Notes under the pieces: generated by a model | What the model was told of the DNA's origin: nothing | The model's database searches: none | The model's input: the letters and a program-made list of their open reading frames with translations, nothing else | Position numbers and translations under genes: made by a program | DNA from: an uncultured Bacteroidia bacterium | GTDB taxonomy: Bacteria; Bacteroidota; Bacteroidia; Bacteroidales; UBA932 | Direction of reading: 5' to 3' | Length of the DNA: 64,000 nucleotides | Assembly (NCBI GenBank): GCA_902788095.1 | Contig: CADAIT010000001.1 | Location: 1 to 64,000, forward strand | In this document: piece by piece, positions 58,148 through 64,000 of the stretch | How the letters are laid out: each line of letters begins with the position of its first letter | Position numbering within the stretch: the stretch's first letter is position 1

Positions 58148-59107
58148 TCAAGGTTTAAGAGTCACAAATACAGGAAAATGGTCGGAAGGATGGCAGAAGT
58201 TGTGGATATCCTTCCCGCGGGGGTCACGGTAACAATCGGCAAAACCTTCTCGGATAACGCGCGCCGAGTTTACCTTTTCAAAGAGCGCAGGAGTTACATA
58301 GACCATGTCGATACGCTTTCCCGAGACAGTGGTTTTCTGGAACTCTCCGGGATAGAACTTCTCAATCACATCGATATACGGTGTTTGGTTGCGCACATAG
58401 TCATGCACCAGGAAGGCGGTGTCGTCCGCGCGCTTCCCATAATGGAAATTATCCACGGACGAAATGGCGTTGAAGTCCCCCGCCATCAGCCAGAGCTGCT
58501 CCCTGGCATCCGGTACGGAGCCGATGGTCTCCCCGCAGATGAACTGCATCTCACGGGCGCGGAAATAGTCGCCGCCGTGCGCTGCGGCATCGGCTTTCTC
58601 GTCCTGAGCCAGATAGGCATACTTCTGGGGCCAGGTGTGCAGGGTGACAAGATTGAGTTCCTCCCCGCCGGGCAGCTCCGCTACCGCCCAACCGGCACCG
58701 TGGGCAACAATGATGTCGGTCCCGTTGCCGGTAATGCGCTTGACAATGCGCAGGGGGTACTTGGAAGTTATCACCTGTGGGAAGGTGTCACGCTTGCCGC
58801 AAATGAGCGTATAGGGATGGCCATAGCGGGCGGCCAAGAGGTCCCAGTTCCAGGGCAGATACTGTTCCTCGGGCATTTGCATCTTCTCGGCCATACCAGT
58901 TTTGTACCGGGACTCAGCCTCGGCCCATATACAGATATCCGGATCCAGTTCCTGCACGAAGGCGACAAAATGGTCATAGTTATCCCCTTGGTCGTGCCAC
59001 ATTCCGTTCTGGATATTCCAGTACAGAATCTTTACTTCCTTACCCTGCCCCCAAGCACATGAGGACAGGGTTAGAAAGCAAATGAAAAGAACTAAAAAGC
59101 GTCTCAT
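58148..59107 (-). CDS. Secreted endonuclease/exonuclease/phosphatase-fold protein
   Basis: DNase I-like metallophosphoesterase of 319 aa. A signal peptide, possibly a lipoprotein signal (LTLSSCAWG, Cys17), precedes ILYWNIQNGMW (about residues 28-38). WAEAESRYK holds the metal-binding Glu, MAGDFNAISS (about 208-217) the Asp-Asn pair and PSDHFPVFVTL the final Asp-His. All expected catalytic residues are present. It could act on phosphoesters released outside the cell. It overlaps the BACON lipoprotein by 4 nt and precedes the GlpT-like transporter, so all three are co-transcribed. Confidence 0.85.
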   Translation of the reverse strand: MRRFLVLFICFLTLSSCAWGQGKEVKILYWNIQNGMWHDQGDNYDHFVAFVQELDPDICIWAEAESRYKTGMAEKMQMPEEQYLPWNWDLLAARYGHPYTLICGKRDTFPQVITSKYPLRIVKRITGNGTDIIVAHGAGWAVAELPGGEELNLVTLHTWPQKYAYLAQDEKADAAAHGGDYFRAREMQFICGETIGSVPDAREQLWLMAGDFNAISSVDNFHYGKRADDTAFLVHDYVRNQTPYIDVIEKFYPGEFQKTTVSGKRIDMVYVTPALFEKVNSARVIREGFADCYRDPRGKDIHNFCHPSDHFPVFVTLKP

Positions 59108-60705
59108 GGGGCAGGCGCTACATAGGTTAGGCCGTCAACTTTGTCCTTGGAGCCGCCGCCGATGTAGTCCATGAAGTTCCCGGCATTGATGTCAAAGACC
59201 TCACCGCCATTCATGCCCAGCGTACCGCTGACAACCACATCCTTGACGTAGGTATATTTGGAGAAATTGGCCACCAGCAGACCGCGGCCGTTGGCGGCAG
59301 TATTCCCAGTGCGGATGTTGCCATAGTTGCCTCCGCCCTCTATGGTGCAGCTGTTGTCGTTCAGCAGGGCCACCATACCACCCGTAGTGGTATTGGAGGC
59401 GCTGGTGGTCAAATCGCCATAGTTGGTGCAGTTAATCAGGCTGCAATCCAGATTCAGGAGCGATACCAGATTGCCGATACGGGCATTGACAAAGTTATTC
59501 ACCTGGCTGGCGTAGTTGGAGCAATCCTTCACGATGGCCGCATTGTTGGCTGTCGCGATCAGACCGCTGCAGCGGCCCAGGTCGGCAGTAATGGTTCCGC
59601 GGACCACGCAATTCTCGATGGTGTTGCGGGCTGTGCTCTTGTCACCGGTTACAAAGCCGGCGATACCGCCAAACATGGGGGCAGTAGCGCCATTCTTGGT
59701 GTTCTCGCCTCCGTTACCAGTAACCTTCACCTCCACTTCACAGTTTTTGATACTGCTTTCCAGGAGATCGCCCTCATTGGAACAAGAATATACGAAACCG
59801 GCAATGCCGCCCACGGAGAAACGCTTGTTGTCGGTCTTGGTGCCTTCCATCTTGATGGTCGCAGTTACATTCACATTCTCGATAGTAGAGGCATATACCG
59901 TACCTACAAGCACACCGGCATCGGCCGTAGCTTCACCGCCGACGGTGAAATCGGCCTCCAGGTTCAGGTTCTTCACGGTTGAGCGGGAAATGGCCCCAAA
60001 GAAGCCGAATGTTCCGCCGTCGGCGACATCGGTCTTGGAGACCTTGAAGCCCTTGATGGTATGACCGCCGCCATTGAACACGCCGGTAAAGTAGCCCCCT
60101 TCGGGGGACGATGCGTTATTGCCGTTGCCGGTCTTTTCCACATTGCCGATAGGAACCCATTCGCTCAGGTCGAACTCGCTGAGGTCCAGGTCGGCGAGGA
60201 GTTCAATCTCCTGCTTGTCGTTGTACCAGCGGTGAATGGGGTCGCCGTTCGCCATGGCTGCCACAAAGTCCATGAACTCATCCTCGTCGGGAATACCGCC
60301 GATGGAAGCATCGGGGTCGATGTAGCCCACATGGCCGAGCTGGCTCACGGAAACCATCAAGGAGGTCATGCCGCCGGAGAACTTGACTTCGCCGCTACGG
60401 GGAGCGGTGTCCGTGCTCTCATTCTTGTAATTGGACTGGAAGGTCAGAGTTACTACGGTAGATTTTCCGCCCCCCACACCCATATTGGGCTCGATGGTAA
60501 TCCAGTCCGGACCCATGGCAATCCAATAAGGGGCATCCGTTGTTACGACAACGGTTTGGCTGCCCGGATTGTTCGCCGCCACTTCCGTGAAACTGGTGAT
60601 GTCCGAGGAAATGGTATACGTCTTGGTTTGTTCCTGTTTTTTGCAGGAAAGCGCCAAAGTCGCTCCGGCCAGGAGCAAGATAAGGCTTTTTTGCAAGGTT
60701 TTCAT
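59104..60705 (-). CDS. BACON lipoprotein with GLUG-like repeats
   Basis: Surface-type lipoprotein of 533 aa, Cys21 in ATLALSCKKQ. An N-terminal BACON beta-sandwich (about residues 30-125; TTDAPYWIAMGPDWITIEPN) is followed from about 135 by a beta-helix-like array of GLUG-type repeats (for example GGYFTGVFNGGGHTIKGFKV, then GFFGAISRSTVKNLNLEADF). BACON is a Bacteroidota carbohydrate- or mucin-binding module; GLUG-like repeats are adhesive or structural. I see no catalytic site. It probably holds glycan at the surface for the neighbouring phosphodiester glycosidase. Confidence 0.85.
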   Translation of the reverse strand: MKTLQKSLILLLAGATLALSCKKQEQTKTYTISSDITSFTEVAANNPGSQTVVVTTDAPYWIAMGPDWITIEPNMGVGGGKSTVVTLTFQSNYKNESTDTAPRSGEVKFSGGMTSLMVSVSQLGHVGYIDPDASIGGIPDEDEFMDFVAAMANGDPIHRWYNDKQEIELLADLDLSEFDLSEWVPIGNVEKTGNGNNASSPEGGYFTGVFNGGGHTIKGFKVSKTDVADGGTFGFFGAISRSTVKNLNLEADFTVGGEATADAGVLVGTVYASTIENVNVTATIKMEGTKTDNKRFSVGGIAGFVYSCSNEGDLLESSIKNCEVEVKVTGNGGENTKNGATAPMFGGIAGFVTGDKSTARNTIENCVVRGTITADLGRCSGLIATANNAAIVKDCSNYASQVNNFVNARIGNLVSLLNLDCSLINCTNYGDLTTSASNTTTGGMVALLNDNSCTIEGGGNYGNIRTGNTAANGRGLLVANFSKYTYVKDVVVSGTLGMNGGEVFDINAGNFMDYIGGGSKDKVDGLTYVAPAP

Positions 60706-60717
60706 ATTTCGATTGAT

Positions 60718-63177
60718 CTATTTTTCTCTGATTAGTATGTAGGAAAGGCAACTGCGCTCGCCCCGGGAATCACACGGTTGGTTCACCACGGCGCCCTTGG
60801 AACCATCCCAGAGCCATACCGTGGAACTTCCCCCACCGTCCAGACGGGTGATGTTGGCACCACCCAGTTTCTTTCCTATCCGGTACATCTCATAGGCTTT
60901 TACGCCCATGCCTTTCCAGCCCTTTCGGCCATCAATTTCCACCAGCCACAGCCGGGAGCCGTCGGCCGACAACACCGGGAAAGTCATGGGGTCGTATTTG
61001 ACCAGCGGAGCTGCGCCGGCAGGAATGGAGGAGGTCCGGTCTTCTCCGCCAACCATAATCTCATACATGGTCGAATCCAGCGTGAGCATGGGTTTGGAGC
61101 TGTCGCCGTCGATAGAAATGGTACAGGACAGTTCTATGGTGTCCCCCACTTTCACCGCATCGGCCCACTCGGCTGCGGGAGTGCCGGAAAGGGCGATACC
61201 CACCCGGCTGGCCGACGTAACGTAGGGCGGTGTCACATTCGTGAACCGTCCGTCATGGATAGAAATCACGCGGGCCCGGGCATAGCCGGTGTTCACCTTC
61301 ATCGGGGATCCCGTGTACTCGCAGATTACATAGAGTACGTTGGGAGCCAACGGGTTGGTGAGAGCAGGCGTACTGGCATACGGCTTTTGCACATAGTACT
61401 TCGTGTAAAGGTTGATGGGTGCTGCCGTAGGACTGGCATGGCGAAGCGTAGTATCATTCACGCTGTAGAAGTTGTACTCCTTGGCAGCGGTCTTCACCTT
61501 TCCGGTGAACTGTTTCTTGCCGGAGGCCGCCGTGCCGTCTGCGTAAACGGCAAAGCCCCACTGGTGATTGCTCAACTGCTTCACGACGGAAGGGTTGTTG
61601 ATGTACACCGGCTCGCCGTTTTCCACGTGGAAGCCACGGGAGATGCCGTCGTTGGAGTCAAAGAAACAGGCGTTGACGCCGTAGAGAATCTTCTCCCCCG
61701 CAGCGCGGCGGCGGTTGCACACATCGGACAGACGTTCCCGCAGTTTGAAGCCGTTGTTGTTGTTCCCGTTCCCGTTGGGATTGGGAATCATGTCACCGGC
61801 CAGGGCCCCGACAACCTCCACGTTCGCGTTTTTCAGGTCCACTTCCAGCACATGCATGGTGCGCGGAACATTCGTGAACGAATACTTGGTATACACCGCG
61901 CCGGAGGCCAGTTCCCGGGTCTCCATTACGGTCCAGTCGTAATAGGCGTCCAGGGTCCAGTCTACGTTGTTGTTCATGCCCGGATTCACGGAGTCGTCGT
62001 CATACAGGTTGAAGTTGTTCAGGGGCTCTACCACGGCATTCACCAGCATGGCAGGGTGCTCCATGTCGGCCACAAAACCGTATCCGGTATTGCCGATGAA
62101 GTTCTCGGCGGTCTGGTTGTAGGAGCATCCCCAGCCCGGGCCCAGTTTCCTGTCGTCCGAATACGGCCCCAGAATGGCGCCGCGATTGACGCAGCGGCTT
62201 ACGGTTCCCATATTGTATCCGACAAGGCCGCCTTCCCGGCAAGCGGTTTTCACGCTGATATCGCCGTTGTTGGTACATCCCTTGGCGGCGGTGTCGCCGC
62301 CCAACAGGCAAGCTGCGTCGGTACGGCCTGCAATGCCGCCCACGAACAGGTTGCTTCCGGACGAGAAACTGCCGTCCAAGGTAATGGACACATTGTTGGT
62401 TACCCCTTCCAGAGTGACACCTATAGCCCGACCGACAATGCCGCCAACGGCAATATTGCCGGAAGGTGCGCCTGTGAAGACCACCTTATTGCCGCTTTCG
62501 CCTACATTGAGGCGGCGGATGGTAGCCCCATTCACACAACCAAACAGGCCGGCATCCGGGTACTTGGCAAGGTCCACCGTCCAGGAAATGTTCTTGATGG
62601 TGAACCGGGAACCATCCACATTGTGTTTCAGCGGAGAAGAAGCCGTGCCGACTGGCACCCATTCCTTGATGGAAGAAGCATCGATGTCGGCGGTGAACTT
62701 GACTTCGCCGTCTATCAGGTACTGGTTGATGGAGTATCCGGCCTCGCCATTTACGGCCCGGGCAAAGCCCAGCAGGTCTTCTGCAGAACCGATTCCCCGT
62801 TTGACGGTCCCGCTGCCGGCGGCCTGTTTCAGGGTGATTTCGGCCTTCTTTCCGTCCAGCGTGGAAACAGTGACCACACCTGTACGTTCGGCGGTCTCCT
62901 TATTTTCCTCTACAGAGACCGTGAGGGTGGAGGCCTGCGTGGAAGAGCCCTTTCCGGAAGCGGTGGACATCTTAATCCATGCAACCGAACTCCGGGCATA
63001 CCAGTCGCTTGAAGACAGGACGGTAAATGCCTTGTTTTCGCCCAGTGCAATCACCTCTGCGGAGGTGGGTGTAACCGTGAATGTCGCCTCCGACGCCGGC
63101 TTCTCTTCCCCGCCGCATGCGACGAGGAAGAGGGCCGAAACCGTCAGAATAACACTTTTAAGCAAATACCTATTCAT
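60718..63177 (-). CDS. Phosphodiester glycosidase (NAGPA family) lipoprotein with BACON and GLUG-like repeats
   Basis: Lipoprotein of 819 aa; ATG 63177 opens the signal with Cys21 (ALFLVACGG). A BACON-like domain (about residues 30-115) and a GLUG-like repeat region (about 130-330) lead to a C-terminal phosphodiester glycosidase domain (about 390-819). LDGGGSSTVWLWDG followed by GERSC near the C-terminus is the NAGPA signature; VNACFFDSNDGISRGFHVEN and YGMG-like GWKGMGVKAYEM lie before it. The family hydrolyses GlcNAc-1-phosphodiesters. The order fused here (binding modules, then catalytic domain) mirrors the next lipoprotein without its enzyme. It starts 8 nt inside the SusD gene. Confidence 0.88.
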   Translation of the reverse strand: MNRYLLKSVILTVSALFLVACGGEEKPASEATFTVTPTSAEVIALGENKAFTVLSSSDWYARSSVAWIKMSTASGKGSSTQASTLTVSVEENKETAERTGVVTVSTLDGKKAEITLKQAAGSGTVKRGIGSAEDLLGFARAVNGEAGYSINQYLIDGEVKFTADIDASSIKEWVPVGTASSPLKHNVDGSRFTIKNISWTVDLAKYPDAGLFGCVNGATIRRLNVGESGNKVVFTGAPSGNIAVGGIVGRAIGVTLEGVTNNVSITLDGSFSSGSNLFVGGIAGRTDAACLLGGDTAAKGCTNNGDISVKTACREGGLVGYNMGTVSRCVNRGAILGPYSDDRKLGPGWGCSYNQTAENFIGNTGYGFVADMEHPAMLVNAVVEPLNNFNLYDDDSVNPGMNNNVDWTLDAYYDWTVMETRELASGAVYTKYSFTNVPRTMHVLEVDLKNANVEVVGALAGDMIPNPNGNGNNNNGFKLRERLSDVCNRRRAAGEKILYGVNACFFDSNDGISRGFHVENGEPVYINNPSVVKQLSNHQWGFAVYADGTAASGKKQFTGKVKTAAKEYNFYSVNDTTLRHASPTAAPINLYTKYYVQKPYASTPALTNPLAPNVLYVICEYTGSPMKVNTGYARARVISIHDGRFTNVTPPYVTSASRVGIALSGTPAAEWADAVKVGDTIELSCTISIDGDSSKPMLTLDSTMYEIMVGGEDRTSSIPAGAAPLVKYDPMTFPVLSADGSRLWLVEIDGRKGWKGMGVKAYEMYRIGKKLGGANITRLDGGGSSTVWLWDGSKGAVVNQPCDSRGERSCLSYILIREK

Positions 63178-64000
63178 TGGAAGTAGAATCATAACCGTCA
63201 TTCCAGCCCGGATTCTGCGTCAGGGCGCCACCGGTGATAGAACGCTCGCTAACCGGAATGGGCCACAGGTAGTCGCGGCCTTCCACCCAGTCGTAATCCT
63301 CGCTGGCAAAGTAAGTGAGATAGCCGTGATCCCCTTCGGAAAGTGTATAGTTCGAGCCCAGTTCAATCTGGTTGGTGGCCTTCACGGAAGTGGTGGGTTT
63401 CTCCCCTTCGTACAACAAGATATCCATCTTGCCGTCACCGTCCATGTCAAACTCGCCAAGGCTGGGGAAATAGCAACCGCCAAAACCGCCTACGCTCTTG
63501 GGAGTAAGCCACTTGCCTTCACCCCAGCGCAGCAGGTCCCACTGACGGAAGCCCTCTGCGATGAGTTCTACGGCACGCTCACGGCGAATTTCCAGAATAG
63601 CAGCCTTCTGACTACCCTTGGCATGGGGATAGTATTCCTCCATCAGCGGATCCACGGTGGCGGGAACGGTGCCCATGGCGGGCATGCCCACGCGGGCGCG
63701 GATGACGTCAATGGTAGCAACCACATCGGGGTCGGTAAGTTCTCCCAATTCAGCCTTCGCTTCTGCGTAGTTCAGCAACACCTCGGCATAACGGAAAAGC
63801 GGGTAGTCCGTGGTGGAGGTGGTAGCCGTTTCATGGGAAGAATCGGAAATATATTTGATGATACGATAGCCATTGAAGGTACGGTCAAAGGCCAATTCTT
63901 CGTGTTCAGTACCGTCTAAAGCCTTGTAGGAAGGGCTATGCAGGGTCTGGGCCATACGCGGGTCGCGGTTGGTGAAAGCCTCCTGGTAAGACAGGGTCTC
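63170..64000 (-). CDS. SusD/RagB-family glycan-binding lipoprotein, C-terminal part
   Basis: Only the last 276 codons are in the window; the gene continues beyond 64000. SLSYQEAF-type TLSYQEAFTNRDPRMAQTLH at the partial start, LFRYAEVLLNYAEAKAELGE (about 60 residues in), RRERAVELIAEGFRQWDLLR and the terminal YLWPIPVSERSITGGALTQN with NPGWNDGY are classic SusD. It would bind a glycan at the cell surface with a SusC/TonB-dependent channel expected just beyond 64000. It leads, within this window, a five-gene operon ending with a GlpT-like antiporter. Confidence 0.95.
   Translation of the reverse strand, partial: ETLSYQEAFTNRDPRMAQTLHSPSYKALDGTEHEELAFDRTFNGYRIIKYISDSSHETATTSTTDYPLFRYAEVLLNYAEAKAELGELTDPDVVATIDVIRARVGMPAMGTVPATVDPLMEEYYPHAKGSQKAAILEIRRERAVELIAEGFRQWDLLRWGEGKWLTPKSVGGFGGCYFPSLGEFDMDGDGKMDILLYEGEKPTTSVKATNQIELGSNYTLSEGDHGYLTYFASEDYDWVEGRDYLWPIPVSERSITGGALTQNPGWNDGYDSTSNE

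Noticed and set aside
60778-63012. 744-codon open frame antisense to the phosphodiester glycosidase gene
   Set aside because: Shadow of the sense gene; His/Gly/Val-rich composition typical of antisense reading.

Overview
The window is a piece of a Bacteroidales (phylum Bacteroidota) chromosome of fairly high GC; I cannot fix the genus. The lineage evidence is consistent. The primary sigma factor is the short 286-residue form of this phylum. Most clear promoters carry the Bacteroidota -7 box TAnnTTTG, often very close to the start codon. The window also holds a SusD-type lipoprotein, BACON domains, a 5-fold beta-flower protein and a VanZ protein. Most of it is compact housekeeping DNA with many 1-11 nt gene overlaps. 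I see no rRNA, CRISPR array, transposase or integrase.

Layout. 1-2.1 kb: the start of a capsule-type PHP phosphatase, a pair of unknown genes behind a long leader that can fold into a multibranched structure, and a graveyard of minus-strand fragments that includes a frameshifted hsdS piece. 2.2-6.3 kb: a base-excision glycosylase, a dtd / carbonic anhydrase / cysteine-rich protein / beta-flower operon, a DUF2795 gene and folE. 6.3-16.8 kb: htpG, an acyl-CoA ligase, agmatine deiminase facing N-carbamoylputrescine amidase (together agmatine to putrescine) across a 198-bp inverted-repeat element, a HAD phosphatase, an OmpA-family porin and uvrB. 16.9-24.9 kb (minus): rpsA, rnz, a glucosaminidase, mltG and a Rel protein in one run, then corA. 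25-31.7 kb (minus): eight tightly packed genes (baiN-like, FKBP, pnuC, sugar kinase, recR, GltD-like, queC, traX).

31.8-35.5 kb is the most accessory stretch. It has a tRNA-Thr(CGU), a low-similarity segment with a toxin-antitoxin-like pair, then queD and queE, a tandem array of 130-bp palindromic units, ybaK and a 132-bp-period repeat tract. 35.5-48.6 kb: recQ, a MATE exporter, an unknown gene, an MBL hydrolase, a TPR protein, and a plus-strand run of M28 peptidase, MsbA-like exporter, VanZ and a large amidase/xanthan-lyase-like secreted protein. 48.7-56.7 kb: argS, rpoD, a DegP/HtrA protease, dnaN, a DnaQ-like exonuclease, a TonB-C lipoprotein and a periplasmic-binding lipoprotein.

56.8-64 kb (minus) reads as one operon: SusD-like lipoprotein (cut by the window end), phosphodiester glycosidase with BACON and GLUG-like repeats, a second BACON/GLUG-like lipoprotein, an endonuclease/exonuclease/phosphatase-fold protein and a GlpT-type organophosphate antiporter. 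I infer a glycan-capture locus specialised for phosphodiester-linked substrates; it is the best candidate here for an undescribed system. Other leads are three families of dispersed palindromic repeats between genes, the folded leader at 428-521, a set of apparently leaderless promoters, and substitutions at expected active-site residues in Rel, MltG and the M28 peptidase. folE, queD, queE and queC together supply the route from GTP to preQ0.
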